The notes: a model not told the origin generated them from the letters alone. 64,000 bases of DNA from Mycobacterium gordonae (GCF_017086405.1 NZ_CP070973.1:5984739-6048738), one strand, 5' to 3'; positions 21,863 to 32,333 are shown, counted from the stretch's first letter. Numbers and translations are program-made.

Positions 21863-24800
21863 TTAAGGCACGCTGCCGCTCAGCAGGAGACCGGAGAGTC
21901 GGCTACCGATGTTCCCGGCGCCCGAGATCAGGCCGGCCAGCGCAATGTCGAGGTTGCTGGTGTTACCGAGACCGGAGAGGGCGCTGCCCAAATTGGTCAG
22001 ACCGGACACCAGGCTACCGGCGTAGTTCTCGAAACCAGAGGCAAATGAACCGACGTTCCACAGGCCGGAGACGGTGTCGCCGATGTTTCCGAAGCCGGAG
22101 GAATCGCCACCGCCGGAGTTGAAGAAGCCCGACGACGGGGCGATTGTGGAGTTGCCGATGCCGGGCATTGGGGGCAGATGCAACACCGGGAGGGTGATCG
22201 GGCCGATTAGCCCGCTGAGACCAACGTTTAGGAATGTTGTGTCGCCGCCGACGGTGAGGTCGAGAGGGATCGTGGCGATTCTGATTTCCTGCACCTGGAT
22301 CGGCTCCAGCTGAGAGCGCAGCGGAATTGTCAAGTTGATCGGAAGACCCGAGACAGGAATCGTGACCGTCCCGACATCGAGTGGAAGATTGATCCTGATA
22401 TCGAAGCCTTGGGTGTCCGCATCGACAAAGATGTTCACGTCGACCGGGATGTTGCCCCCGCCGACGCCACGGATCGCGAACGGGTTGACGGTGAGTCCGG
22501 TGATGTCGCCGGTGATCGGGATGTCGATGATGCCGCCGCCGCCGAGGGTGAGGGGGATTTCGGGGATGGTCAGGGTGTAGTCGCCGGAGATCAGGCCCAG
22601 GCGGTCGCCGCGCCAGAGCAGCCCGTTGCTCTGGTTGCCCGAGATGAACGCCCCGGTGTTGACATCACCGGTGTTGGCCCAGCCGGTGTTGGTGTTCCCG
22701 GTGTTGAAATCCCCGGTGTTGGTGTCACCGGCGTTGTAGGAACCGGTGTTGAAATCACCGGTGTTGAACCCGCCGGTGTTGTACCCGCCCGCATTGGCCC
22801 ACCCGGTGTTGAACCCACCGGAGTTGAACAACCCGCTGTTGACCGTCCCGGTGTTCCCGATCCCGGTGTTAAACAACCCCGAGTTACCGATCCCGAAATT
22901 ACCCGTCCCGGAATTGAAGAACCCGATATTGCCAGTCCCGGAATTGAAGAACCCCACATTCCCACTGCCGGAATTCAACGCCCCGAACCCGACCTGATTA
23001 TCCCCGGTCAGCCCGATACCGATGTTGTTGCTACCGGAATTAGCGAACCCGAAGTTCCCCACACCGGTATTACCCCAACCGATGTTGAGACTGCCGGTAT
23101 TACCCCAGCCCCGATTCCCGTCACCAGCGTTCCCGCCACCCACATTGAGATCACCGATATTGCCCCCACCAACATTGTGATCACCGATATTGCCGACCCC
23201 GACGTTGGCCTCACCCACATTGCCGCCACCCACGTTGGCGCCGCCAAGATTACCGCTACCCAGATTGTGATCACCCACATTGGCGCTACCCAGGTTCAAC
23301 CCACCATGATTGGCCACCCCCAGGTTGAACAAACTCACCTTGTCCAGACCCTGCGAGAACAATCCCGCCACCTGCACACCCACATTGCCCACACCCGAAC
23401 CCATACTTGGAATCGAGTTGTACCACCCCGACACACCCTCACCCAGGTTCAACAACCCCGAACCCAACACCCCCACATTCCCCACACCCGAGAACCCACC
23501 CACCCCAGTAGCCACATTCCACCACCCCGAACCCCCACCCACATTGCCAAACCCCGACGCACTACCCGACCCACTATTGAAGAACCCCGACGACGGACCA
23601 CCCGTCGTATTCCCCAACCCCGGACCCGGCGCCAACCCCAACACCGGAATCACCACCGGACCCACCGCCGGACCCGAGAAGCGCAACACCAGCCCCTCAC
23701 CCGGACCACCCACCCGCAAATTCAACGACGGACCATTGACGACAATCTGATCGACCGCGAATGGTCCTATGGTGCCGGTGACGCTGTTCCCTGCACCATC
23801 GGTATCCACCAGGTTCACCGCCGGGATGGTGAAAGCGTCCACCACGATGTTGCTGAGTGATCCCCTGATGGGGATGTCGATGGGGATGCTGGCATCGATG
23901 TCGATGGCGATGCGGGGGATGGTCAGGGTGTAGTCGAACGCGGCCTGGCCCTGGTTGTCCCCCCGCCAGAAGAACCCGTTGTTCAGGCTGCCCTGGTTGA
24001 ACCCGCCAGTGTTGAAGTCCCCAGTGTTCCCGAAACCAGTGTCGTAATCCCCGGTGTTGAACCACCCCGTATTCGTCGAACCCGGATTCCACGAACCCGT
24101 ATTGGACACCCCCACATTGAAACTGCCCGAGTTGTAACTCCCCGGATTCCCGACACCCGTATTGAGCACACCGGTGTTGAACACCCCGGTATTGAGCCGA
24201 CCCGCATTGAACAACCCGGTGTTCAACTCACCGGAGTTCCCAATCCCCCAGTTCCCACTCCCAGAGTTGAAGAACCCCACATTCCCCGTCCCGGAGTTGA
24301 ACAACCCCACATTCCCACTACCAGAATTCCACGCCCCGAACCCGACCTGACCATCCCCGGTCAACCCGACCCCAATATTGTTCGATCCGGAATTACCGAA
24401 CCCGACATTACTCAACCCCGTATTGCCAAACCCGTAATTATAGTCCCCCAGGTTCCCCCACCCCAAATTATAGGAACCCAAATTCGACGGCCCCACATTA
24501 TAGCCACCCAGATTCCCCGACCCCAGATTGAAACTCCCCAAATTCCCCCACCCAACATTCCAATTCCCCAAATTCCCCAACCCCACATTGCCGCCACCCA
24601 CATTTCCCCCACCCACATTCACATCACCCATATTCGCAAACCCGACATTACCCACACCCAGGTTCGCCAACCCCACATTGAACACACTCATCCGGTCAGC
24701 ACCCACGAAGTACAACCCCGACAAGTCCCCACCCACATTGCCCACACCCGAGGTCCCCACACCCGCCGAGGCGGTGTTGTTGATCCCCGACAACGCCTCA

Positions 24801-27800
24801 CCCAGGTTCGCCACACCCGACAGCAAGGTCCCCAAATTCTTCACACCCGAGACCATCGACCCGACATTGGCGTACCCGGAAACAACCCCACCGATATTCC
24901 CGAAACCCGACACCCCGCCCGCACCAAAATTCAAGAACCCCGACGACGGCGCATCCGTCGCATTCCCCAACCCCGGCGCCGGCGCAATATGGAACACCTG
25001 CGCCACCACCGGACCCACATTCCCACCCACCGTCACCGTCACCGGCGTTGACACACCACCCAGCCGTATGCCGTTCAAGAAAATGGGATTGAAGCTGATC
25101 TCCGGCGTAGTGATGGCGGATAGCGTATTGTCAATGCTCACTGACAGATTGAGCGGCAATGCTGGAATCGGGATAGTGAAGGCCGGGATAATGTCTGCCG
25201 GGCCAAACGGGCCGACCCGGATATCGAGCCCACCCGTGTCCGCACCAAGGACGTTGACTTGAAGATCCACGGGAATCGCGGAGCTGTTGAGGCCGTGGAC
25301 CACGATGGGCTGGATGCTTAATCCGGTGATCTGGCCGGTGATCGGGATGTCGATGATGCCGCCGCCGCCGAGGGTGAGGGGGATTTCGGGGATGGTCAGG
25401 GTGTAGTCGCCGGAGATCAGGCCCAGGCGGTCGCCGCGCCAGAGCAGCCCGTTGCTCTGGTTGCCCGAGATGAACGCCCCGGTGTTGACATCACCGGTGT
25501 TGGCCCAGCCGGTGTTGGTGTTCCCGGTGTTGAAATCCCCGGTGTTGGTGTCACCGGCGTTGTAGGAACCGGTGTTGAAATCACCGGTGTTGAACCCGCC
25601 GGTGTTGTACCCGCCCGCATTGGCCCACCCGGTGTTGAACCCACCGGAGTTGAACAACCCGCTGTTGACCGTCCCGGTGTTCCCGATCCCGGTGTTAAAC
25701 AACCCCGAGTTACCGATCCCGAAATTACCCGTCCCGGAATTGAAGAACCCGATATTGCCAGTCCCGGAATTGAAGAACCCCACATTCCCACTGCCGGAAT
25801 TCAACGCCCCGAACCCGACCTGATTATCCCCGGTCAGCCCGATACCGATGTTGTTGCTACCGGAATTAGCGAACCCGAAGTTCCCCACACCGGTATTACC
25901 CCAACCGATGTTGAGACTGCCGGTATTACCCCAGCCCCGATTCCCGTCACCAGCGTTCCCGCCACCCACATTGAGATCACCGATATTGCCCCCACCAACA
26001 TTGTGATCACCGATATTGCCGACCCCGACGTTGGCCTCACCCACATTGCCGCCACCCACGTTGGCGCCGCCAAGATTACCGCTACCCAGATTGTGATCAC
26101 CCACATTGGCGCTACCCAGGTTCAACCCACCATGATTGGCCACCCCCAGGTTGAACAAACTCACCTTGTCCAGACCCTGCGAGAACAATCCCGCCACCTG
26201 CACACCCACATTGCCCACACCCGAACCCATACTTGGAATCGAGTTGTACCACCCCGACACACCCTCACCCAGGTTCAACAACCCCGAACCCAACACCCCC
26301 ACATTCCCCACACCCGAGAACCCACCCACCCCAGTAGCCACATTCCACCACCCCGAACCCCCACCCACATTGCCAAACCCCGACGCACTACCCGACCCAC
26401 TATTGAAGAACCCCGACGACGGACCACCCGTCGTATTCCCCAACCCCGGACCCGGCGCCAACCCCAACACCGGAATCACCACCGGACCCACCGCCGGACC
26501 CGAGAAGCGCAACACCAGCCCCTCACCCGGACCACCCACCCGCAAATTCAACGACGGACCATTGACGACAATCTGATCGACCACAATCGGACCGATGGTG
26601 CCACTCAGTTCACTGCCGTTGAGACGCAACGTCGGGATGGTGAACGATCCGATGGTGATAATCGGCGGAGGCTGGCCATTCACTATGGATCCGAGCGTTC
26701 CCGTGACCGGAATGTCGATCGGAACATCGATATCGAGACCGATGGCGATGCGGGGGATGGTCAGGGTGTAGTCGAACGCGGCCTGGCCCTGGTTGTCCCC
26801 CCGCCAGAAGAACCCGTTGTTCAGGCTGCCCTGGTTGAACCCGCCAGTGTTGAAGTCCCCAGTGTTCCCGAAACCAGTGTCGTAATCCCCGGTGTTGAAC
26901 CACCCCGTATTCGTCGAACCCGGATTCCACGAACCCGTATTGGACACCCCCACATTGAAACTGCCCGAGTTGTAACTCCCCGGATTCCCGACACCCGTAT
27001 TGAGCACACCGGTGTTGAACACCCCGGTATTGAGCCGACCCGCATTGAACAACCCGGTGTTCAACTCACCGGAGTTCCCAATCCCCCAGTTCCCACTCCC
27101 AGAGTTGAAGAACCCCACATTCCCCGTCCCGGAGTTGAACAACCCCACATTCCCACTACCAGAATTCCACGCCCCGAACCCGACCTGACCATCCCCGGTC
27201 AACCCGACCCCAATATTGTTCGATCCGGAATTACCGAACCCGACATTACTCAACCCCGTATTGCCAAACCCGTAATTATAGTCCCCCAGGTTCCCCCACC
27301 CCAAATTATAGGAACCCAAATTCGACGGCCCCACATTATAGCCACCCAGATTCCCCGACCCCAGATTGAAACTCCCCAAATTCCCCCACCCAACATTCCA
27401 ATTCCCCAAATTCCCCAACCCCACATTGCCGCCACCCACATTTCCCCCACCCACATTCACATCACCCATATTCGCAAACCCGACATTACCCACACCCAGG
27501 TTCGCCAACCCCACATTGAGGATGCTGACCCGGCCTTCGGGATGAGCAATTGCCGCCTGCGCAGACGCGGCGATCGCTGTGAAGGCTGCGGGTGAGTTCT
27601 GCAGCACCTGGGTGAACGGCGACAACGCGGACACGACGGCGGAGGCTTCGGCGTGATAACCGAGCATAGCGGCGACGTCTTGCGCCCACATCTGCTCGTA
27701 TTGGGCTTCCACGGCCGCGATTGCCGGGGCGTTGAAGCCGAGCAGGTTGGAGCTTACCAACGACACCAATTGAGAGCGGTTGAGCAGGACCGCCCCCGGA

Positions 27801-28117
27801 TTCACCGTCGCTGCAAGCGCCGCCTCGAACGCAGTGGCAGGAGTACGAGCTTGCCCGGCCGCCTGCTGAGCCTGTGCACCGGTCGAAGCGAGCCAACCCA
27901 GATAGCGCCCGGCCACGTCGACCATCGCCGCCGACGCCGCCCCTTGCCATGACGAGCCCACCAACGCGGAGGTCACCGAGGAAAACGCGGTTGCCGCCGA
28001 ACTCAATTCGTCGGCCAGCGCATCCCAAGCTGCAGCGGCGTCCAACAGCGAACCCGCTCCCGCCCCGCCAAATATGCGCGCGGAGTTGATCTCTGGTGGC
28101 GACACCGCAAAATTCAT
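21863..28117 (-). CDS. PPE-MPTR family protein, 2084 residues
   Basis: The N-terminal PPE domain (MNFAVSPPEINSARIFGG..., WQG in SSWQGAASAAM) spans about 180 residues. It is followed by long tracts of NxGxGNxG pentapeptides, the MPTR signature, divided by hydrophobic spacers that begin with DYTLTIPRIAI or DYTLTIPEIPL and contain GPI/IPV segments. Two module types alternate and each appears twice; DNA of the copies is nearly identical. The C terminus ends SGLLLSGSVP. ATG 28117 follows GGAAAGG; an upstream frame to 28177 is unsupported. Export by a type VII system and a surface role are inferred from family knowledge. It has no adjacent PE partner and has no counterpart at this place in the M. 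tuberculosis order as I recall it. Confidence 0.95.
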   Translation of the reverse strand: MNFAVSPPEINSARIFGGAGAGSLLDAAAAWDALADELSSAATAFSSVTSALVGSSWQGAASAAMVDVAGRYLGWLASTGAQAQQAAGQARTPATAFEAALAATVNPGAVLLNRSQLVSLVSSNLLGFNAPAIAAVEAQYEQMWAQDVAAMLGYHAEASAVVSALSPFTQVLQNSPAAFTAIAASAQAAIAHPEGRVSILNVGLANLGVGNVGFANMGDVNVGGGNVGGGNVGLGNLGNWNVGWGNLGSFNLGSGNLGGYNVGPSNLGSYNLGWGNLGDYNYGFGNTGLSNVGFGNSGSNNIGVGLTGDGQVGFGAWNSGSGNVGLFNSGTGNVGFFNSGSGNWGIGNSGELNTGLFNAGRLNTGVFNTGVLNTGVGNPGSYNSGSFNVGVSNTGSWNPGSTNTGWFNTGDYDTGFGNTGDFNTGGFNQGSLNNGFFWRGDNQGQAAFDYTLTIPRIAIGLDIDVPIDIPVTGTLGSIVNGQPPPIITIGSFTIPTLRLNGSELSGTIGPIVVDQIVVNGPSLNLRVGGPGEGLVLRFSGPAVGPVVIPVLGLAPGPGLGNTTGGPSSGFFNSGSGSASGFGNVGGGSGWWNVATGVGGFSGVGNVGVLGSGLLNLGEGVSGWYNSIPSMGSGVGNVGVQVAGLFSQGLDKVSLFNLGVANHGGLNLGSANVGDHNLGSGNLGGANVGGGNVGEANVGVGNIGDHNVGGGNIGDLNVGGGNAGDGNRGWGNTGSLNIGWGNTGVGNFGFANSGSNNIGIGLTGDNQVGFGALNSGSGNVGFFNSGTGNIGFFNSGTGNFGIGNSGLFNTGIGNTGTVNSGLFNSGGFNTGWANAGGYNTGGFNTGDFNTGSYNAGDTNTGDFNTGNTNTGWANTGDVNTGAFISGNQSNGLLWRGDRLGLISGDYTLTIPEIPLTLGGGGIIDIPITGQITGLSIQPIVVHGLNSSAIPVDLQVNVLGADTGGLDIRVGPFGPADIIPAFTIPIPALPLNLSVSIDNTLSAITTPEISFNPIFLNGIRLGGVSTPVTVTVGGNVGPVVAQVFHIAPAPGLGNATDAPSSGFLNFGAGGVSGFGNIGGVVSGYANVGSMVSGVKNLGTLLSGVANLGEALSGINNTASAGVGTSGVGNVGGDLSGLYFVGADRMSVFNVGLANLGVGNVGFANMGDVNVGGGNVGGGNVGLGNLGNWNVGWGNLGSFNLGSGNLGGYNVGPSNLGSYNLGWGNLGDYNYGFGNTGLSNVGFGNSGSNNIGVGLTGDGQVGFGAWNSGSGNVGLFNSGTGNVGFFNSGSGNWGIGNSGELNTGLFNAGRLNTGVFNTGVLNTGVGNPGSYNSGSFNVGVSNTGSWNPGSTNTGWFNTGDYDTGFGNTGDFNTGGFNQGSLNNGFFWRGDNQGQAAFDYTLTIPRIAIDIDASIPIDIPIRGSLSNIVVDAFTIPAVNLVDTDGAGNSVTGTIGPFAVDQIVVNGPSLNLRVGGPGEGLVLRFSGPAVGPVVIPVLGLAPGPGLGNTTGGPSSGFFNSGSGSASGFGNVGGGSGWWNVATGVGGFSGVGNVGVLGSGLLNLGEGVSGWYNSIPSMGSGVGNVGVQVAGLFSQGLDKVSLFNLGVANHGGLNLGSANVGDHNLGSGNLGGANVGGGNVGEANVGVGNIGDHNVGGGNIGDLNVGGGNAGDGNRGWGNTGSLNIGWGNTGVGNFGFANSGSNNIGIGLTGDNQVGFGALNSGSGNVGFFNSGTGNIGFFNSGTGNFGIGNSGLFNTGIGNTGTVNSGLFNSGGFNTGWANAGGYNTGGFNTGDFNTGSYNAGDTNTGDFNTGNTNTGWANTGDVNTGAFISGNQSNGLLWRGDRLGLISGDYTLTIPEIPLTLGGGGIIDIPITGDITGLTVNPFAIRGVGGGNIPVDVNIFVDADTQGFDIRINLPLDVGTVTIPVSGLPINLTIPLRSQLEPIQVQEIRIATIPLDLTVGGDTTFLNVGLSGLIGPITLPVLHLPPMPGIGNSTIAPSSGFFNSGGGDSSGFGNIGDTVSGLWNVGSFASGFENYAGSLVSGLTNLGSALSGLGNTSNLDIALAGLISGAGNIGSRLSGLLLSGSVP
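22508..24681 (-). repeat. Tandem duplicated MPTR module, downstream copy
   Basis: This copy corresponds to 25334-27519. Block 22508-23756 matches 25334-26582 at offset 2826. Block 23902-24681 matches 26740-27519 at offset 2838. Within the blocks I see no differences, and shadow frames in other phases are also identical. The 145-bp spacer between them differs between copies. Confidence 0.9.
25334..27519 (-). repeat. Tandem duplicated MPTR module, upstream copy
   Basis: Partner of the copy at 22508-24681. The spacers between blocks encode different hydrophobic segments (here a spacer starting IAIGLDIDVP, versus IAIDIDASIP in the other copy), while the pentapeptide blocks are near identical. 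Confidence 0.9.
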
Positions 28118-28386
28118 CGCCGCAACCTTTCCGGCGAGTGGCCCAGCCCGCGACCATCCACCGCTCACCCGGCACATGACGCCGCGGCATGCACCGCGGT
28201 TACCCGACCGTCTGCGAGCTCGGATGATTGCGCGTCAGCTTACGCCCGCTTCGGTTAGATTTTGCGGACTTTATCAAATACGTGTGACCGGTGGTCATAA
28301 GAATTTCTCTTGAATTAGAATGTAAAGTCCGTGTACAAATGGCTTCGGCGATCCAATTTAATTGACGCGGGCCTTCCGCACGACAA
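28118..28386. promoter_or_regulatory. Promoter region of the PPE-MPTR gene with inverted repeat
   Basis: This gap is AT-richer than its surroundings. It holds a perfect 9-bp inverted repeat, CGGACTTTA (28265-28273) and TAAAGTCCG (28323-28331), and a smaller palindrome GACCGGTGGTC (28286-28296). No gene is seen. The region should contain the promoter for the minus-strand PPE gene; ctpE ends at 28387 on the same strand. Confidence 0.5.
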
Positions 28387-30753
28387 CTATCCCCACAATT
28401 GTGGCCGCACGCCGAGGATCCTGGCACGAAGCCACCACATCGCCTCGATCGCCCCGGCACCCAGCGCTCCGATGCCCAGCGCGACCGAAGTAACCCCCAG
28501 GTTCGACGTGTCCAGAAAGAACTTGTGCTGCGTCCACGGCAGGCTGAAGATCAGCACATACGCGAGTACGGATCCGATGACCAGCGCCAACCGCCACCAC
28601 TCGTAGGGGCGGGCCGCAACCGCAAGTACCCAGACAGCGGTCATCAGCAGGGTGATCAGCGCCGCGGTGGACGCCTGGTCCTGCTGCACCGAGGATGCGT
28701 GACGGCCGTTATAGGCGGTTAGGTAGGTCGTGAACGTCGCGATGCCGACGACCAGTCCGGCCGGTAGCGCCGAGGTCAGCACCCGCCGGACGAAACCCGG
28801 GTACGCGCGCTCGTGGTTCGGCGCCAACGACAAGATGAATGACGGGATGCCGATGGTGAACCAGGCCGCGATAGTCACGTGGATCGGCTGGAACGGGTAG
28901 AGCAAGGGCTCGGCCCCCAAGGGCTTCGCAAGTAAGCACTCGATTCCCACCAGCAAGGCGAGCAGTGCGGAGTAGACCGTCTTGGTCAGAAAGAGACTGG
29001 CGACGCGCTCGACGTTCCCGATCACCCGCCGGCCCTCGCCCACGACGAACGGCAGAGTGGCGAATTTATTGTCCAGCAACACGATCTGTGCCACCGCACG
29101 CGAGGCTGGACTGCCCGCGCCCATCGCCACACCGATATCAGCGTCTTTGAGGGCCAACACATCGTTGACGCCGTCTCCGGTCATCGCGACTGTGTGGCCA
29201 TGTGATTGGAGGGCATGCACGATGGCCCGTTTCTGGTCCGGCCGCACCCGACCGAAGGTGTTGTGCGAGTCCAGCACGTCAGCCAGTTCCGCTTGGTCGA
29301 CGGGCAGCCGGCGTGCGTCCATCGCCTGACTGTGCAAACCGAGCTTGTCCGCCACCGCTCCAACCGACACCGCGTTGTCGCCGGAGATGACCTTCACCGA
29401 CACTTTTTGCGCCGCAAAGTATTCCAGCGTCTCGCGAGCATCGGGACGCACTTTCTGCTCCAGCACCACCAGGGCCGCCGGCGTCACGTCGCCCGGAGCC
29501 GCGGCATCGTCTACCGAAACTCTTATCGATCCCAGCAACAGCACCCGCAGCCCTTGGGCGGCCAGCCGTTCTGCCTGCTCGGCCGCCGCCGACTGCGGAT
29601 CGAGCAGAACATCGGGTGCGCCGATCACCCAGTTGCCGTGATCACCGAACGACACGCCACTCCACTTGGTCGCCGATTTGAATGGCGCCGTCGCGGTCGG
29701 GGTCCAGTCGGGTTTCGCGCCGTATGCTTCGAATATCGCCAGCATGCTGGCATTCGGGCGCGGGTCGGCCGCGGCGACTGCGGCGAGCGCCTCGGCGACA
29801 CGGTCCCTCGCGGCGTCGAGTTCCCGGACTTCAGCCACGCGCATACCGGTTTCGGTCAGCGTGCCCGTCTTATCCGCGCAGACCACGTCGACCCGTGCCA
29901 GCCCCTCGATCGCTGGCAATTCCTGAACGAGGCATTGCCGCCGCCCGAGTCGCACGACACCGACGGCGAACGCGATCGACGTCATCAGCACGAGGCCCTC
30001 GGGCACCATCGGGACCAGCGCCCCCACCATGGCCAGCACCGACTCGCGCCACCCGGCGTTCGTGGTGAACAGCTGGGTGTAGATGGTCAGCAGCCCGACC
30101 GGGATCAGGAGGTAGGTGATGAACTGCAGTATCCGGTTGATGCCGTTGCGCAGTTCGGATTTGACCAGGGTGAACTTGCTGGCCTCGGCGGCGAGTTTGG
30201 CGGCGTAGGCATCGGCGCCCACCTTCGTGGCACGGTAGGCTCCCGTGCCGGCGACCACAAAACTGCCCGACATCACCTTGTTTCCAATATCTTTGGCGAT
30301 CGAATCGGCTTCACCTGTCAGCAGCGATTCGTCGACCTCCAGGTTCTGCTCTTCGAGCACCTCCCCGTCGACCACGATCTGATCGCCCGGACCGAGTTCA
30401 ATGATGTCGTCGAGCACCACTTCATCGGGGGACACGGTGACCGTGCCGGATTGCCTGCGTACCAGAGGTTTTGCCTGACCGACGATCGCCAGTCGGTCCA
30501 GGGTCTGCTTGGCGCGGATCTCCTGGACCATGCCGATCACGCTGTTGGCGACGATGAGCATGCCGAACAAGCCGTTGATCAACGATCCGGTGAGCAGCAC
30601 GATGCCGAACAGCACGCCGAGGATCGCGTTGATCCGGGTGAAGACGTTGGCCCTGACGATCTGGGCGATGCTACGGGTGGCGCGCTCGGGAACGTTGTTG
30701 CTTCTCCCGTCTGCAATCCGTTGTGCCACTTCGGCATCGGTGAGACCGGTCAT
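28387..30753 (-). CDS. ctpE: P-type cation ATPase CtpE
   Basis: This 788-residue P-type ATPase has the actuator motif LTGEAD (~146), the phosphorylation motif DKTGT (294-298), TGDGVNDVLALKDADIGVAMG and about eight to ten membrane helices. The ion-site helix M4 carries PEGL rather than a CPx motif, so it is not a heavy-metal P1B pump. M. tuberculosis CtpE (Rv0908) is reported as a calcium uptake pump. The start overlaps the stop of the upstream lipoprotein gene by 4 bp (ATGA), indicating coupled translation. Confidence 0.93.
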   Translation of the reverse strand: MTGLTDAEVAQRIADGRSNNVPERATRSIAQIVRANVFTRINAILGVLFGIVLLTGSLINGLFGMLIVANSVIGMVQEIRAKQTLDRLAIVGQAKPLVRRQSGTVTVSPDEVVLDDIIELGPGDQIVVDGEVLEEQNLEVDESLLTGEADSIAKDIGNKVMSGSFVVAGTGAYRATKVGADAYAAKLAAEASKFTLVKSELRNGINRILQFITYLLIPVGLLTIYTQLFTTNAGWRESVLAMVGALVPMVPEGLVLMTSIAFAVGVVRLGRRQCLVQELPAIEGLARVDVVCADKTGTLTETGMRVAEVRELDAARDRVAEALAAVAAADPRPNASMLAIFEAYGAKPDWTPTATAPFKSATKWSGVSFGDHGNWVIGAPDVLLDPQSAAAEQAERLAAQGLRVLLLGSIRVSVDDAAAPGDVTPAALVVLEQKVRPDARETLEYFAAQKVSVKVISGDNAVSVGAVADKLGLHSQAMDARRLPVDQAELADVLDSHNTFGRVRPDQKRAIVHALQSHGHTVAMTGDGVNDVLALKDADIGVAMGAGSPASRAVAQIVLLDNKFATLPFVVGEGRRVIGNVERVASLFLTKTVYSALLALLVGIECLLAKPLGAEPLLYPFQPIHVTIAAWFTIGIPSFILSLAPNHERAYPGFVRRVLTSALPAGLVVGIATFTTYLTAYNGRHASSVQQDQASTAALITLLMTAVWVLAVAARPYEWWRLALVIGSVLAYVLIFSLPWTQHKFFLDTSNLGVTSVALGIGALGAGAIEAMWWLRARILGVRPQLWG

Positions 30754-32333
30754 CGGGTGAAGGTTCCCAGATCATTGGCGTCGAAATATTCGAGCTGCAG
30801 CGCGTTTCCGGAGAAGACCGCCTTGGATATGGATCCGGGCAGGGCGTTCTCGGTGGATAGCGGGAAGGTGAAAGTGTCTCCGTCCCAGTGCGTCAGATTG
30901 AATATCTGGCCTTTCGGGCCGAGCGCCAGTTGCAGCTGGCCGTCGCGGTCGGTCACGGTGGCCGGTCCCCAGTAGTCGTTGTTGTAGACGCCGGCGTAGT
31001 CGCCGAACGGCCGGGCCGGCGCGGGACTCACCGGGGGCTGCTTGCCGACGAGGGTGCCGTCGGGGTTGTTCATCGGCGCGAGCTGCTGGCGGTACAGATT
31101 CGCCCAGTCTTCCCGTACCTGGCCGTACTGAACCAGATCCATGAACTCGGCGTTCAGCGCCTCCGGAATCCCGTAGGGCGCGGCGTTGGTCAGGGCGATG
31201 ATGCCGATGTCCTCGGACGGCATGACAGCGAAATTCGTTGCGGCGCCGAGCCCGAAGGCACCCGAGTGGCTGTACATCGTGCGCCCCGACGAGGTCACCG
31301 AGGTATTGAAGCCGTGGCCGTAGGTGCCGGCCCGGGCGTTCGGGTTGCGGGCGGCGGTCGAGATGACCTGCGGGGTGATGGCGGGTAGCAACGCTTCCGG
31401 TGAGGTGATCCGCTGGCCGTTGTAGGTGCCGCTGGCCATCACCATGCTCAGCCAGCGCGCCATGTCATTGACCGACGAGCTCACCCCGCCGGCCGGCGTC
31501 TGGGGGTCGGGATCGCGCTGAAATCGCGCTTCCCACTTGTCACCGACTTTGATGTGGTTGACCGCGTGGTTGGGCCTGGCTAGGAAATCGGCGAACTTCG
31601 AACTGGTCGACGACATCCCCAGCGGGCGGTACAGCACCTCCTCGGACAGCTCCTCCCAGGGCTTACCGGTTGCGGCGGCGACCGCCTCGGCGGCTGCCGT
31701 CACCCCGAAGTTGGTATAGGCGTAGCTGATCCGAAACGGTGCCAGCGGCAGGTACTTCAACCGCTCCAGCACCTGTTGGCGGTCATAACCCAGATCTTCC
31801 AGCGCGTCACCGGCGTGGTCGGGCAGACCCGAGCGGTGTGAGTACAGGTCGGCGACGCTGACGTGTGTCGTGACATACGGGTCGATCAGGGAGAAGCCCG
31901 GCAGCTTGGTCACCACGGGTGTGTCCCAGGTGACAGTGCCTTCGGTCACCTCATGTGCCACCACGGTTGCTCCGACCGACTTGGATATCGACGCCAGCTG
32001 AAAGACGGTGTCGGCGTTGACTTTATTGTCCGGGTCGTCCGCCCTACTGGCATCCCTAATACCGAATCCTTTGGCGTACAACGTCTTTCCGCCGTGGACG
32101 ACCGCTACGGCCATTCCCGGGATGCCGGAGTTCTTCATCAGCTCGGCCACCAAGCCGTCGACTTTGGCAACCGCTTCGTCGATACGACCGGCCGGGATCT
32201 GCACTCCGGACACCTCGTTGGGCGGCACCTGCGTCGGTGCCGGCGAGGGGGTGGCGACCGGCCGGGAGGGCCCGCATCCGGTCAGCACGAGCAGCATCAC
32301 CAGGACTGCGGCTGCGGCCGCGGATTTCGTCAT
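30750..32333 (-). CDS. Beta-lactamase/penicillin-binding-like serine hydrolase lipoprotein (Rv0907-like)
   Basis: This 527-residue protein begins with a lipoprotein signal (LLVLTGC, lipid-anchored Cys20). The class C beta-lactamase / esterase fold shows the SxxK nucleophile in SISK (115-118), a Tyr in YTNFG and the third motif region YSHSGAFG. C-terminal residues ~420-527 form a smaller beta domain. Its substrate may be a peptidoglycan peptide or an ester; unknown. It is the first gene of a unit with ctpE. Four 58-bp repeats lie just upstream of its start and probably overlap its promoter. Confidence 0.9.
   Translation of the reverse strand: MTKSAAAAAVLVMLLVLTGCGPSRPVATPSPAPTQVPPNEVSGVQIPAGRIDEAVAKVDGLVAELMKNSGIPGMAVAVVHGGKTLYAKGFGIRDASRADDPDNKVNADTVFQLASISKSVGATVVAHEVTEGTVTWDTPVVTKLPGFSLIDPYVTTHVSVADLYSHRSGLPDHAGDALEDLGYDRQQVLERLKYLPLAPFRISYAYTNFGVTAAAEAVAAATGKPWEELSEEVLYRPLGMSSTSSKFADFLARPNHAVNHIKVGDKWEARFQRDPDPQTPAGGVSSSVNDMARWLSMVMASGTYNGQRITSPEALLPAITPQVISTAARNPNARAGTYGHGFNTSVTSSGRTMYSHSGAFGLGAATNFAVMPSEDIGIIALTNAAPYGIPEALNAEFMDLVQYGQVREDWANLYRQQLAPMNNPDGTLVGKQPPVSPAPARPFGDYAGVYNNDYWGPATVTDRDGQLQLALGPKGQIFNLTHWDGDTFTFPLSTENALPGSISKAVFSGNALQLEYFDANDLGTFTR

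Noticed and set aside
22508..27519. The MPTR duplication as an assembly artefact
   Set aside because: Not fully excluded, but the different spacers between identical blocks and the different flanks argue for a real duplication.
22074..27595. Plus-strand open frames across the PPE-MPTR gene (for example 22409-23860 and 26003-27595)
   Set aside because: They mirror the NxGxG repeats in another frame, repeat exactly with the module duplication, and show no recognisable domain.
29206..30975. 589-codon plus-strand frame opposite ctpE
   Set aside because: The minus strand encodes a full P-type ATPase with all motifs; this frame is a high-GC shadow.
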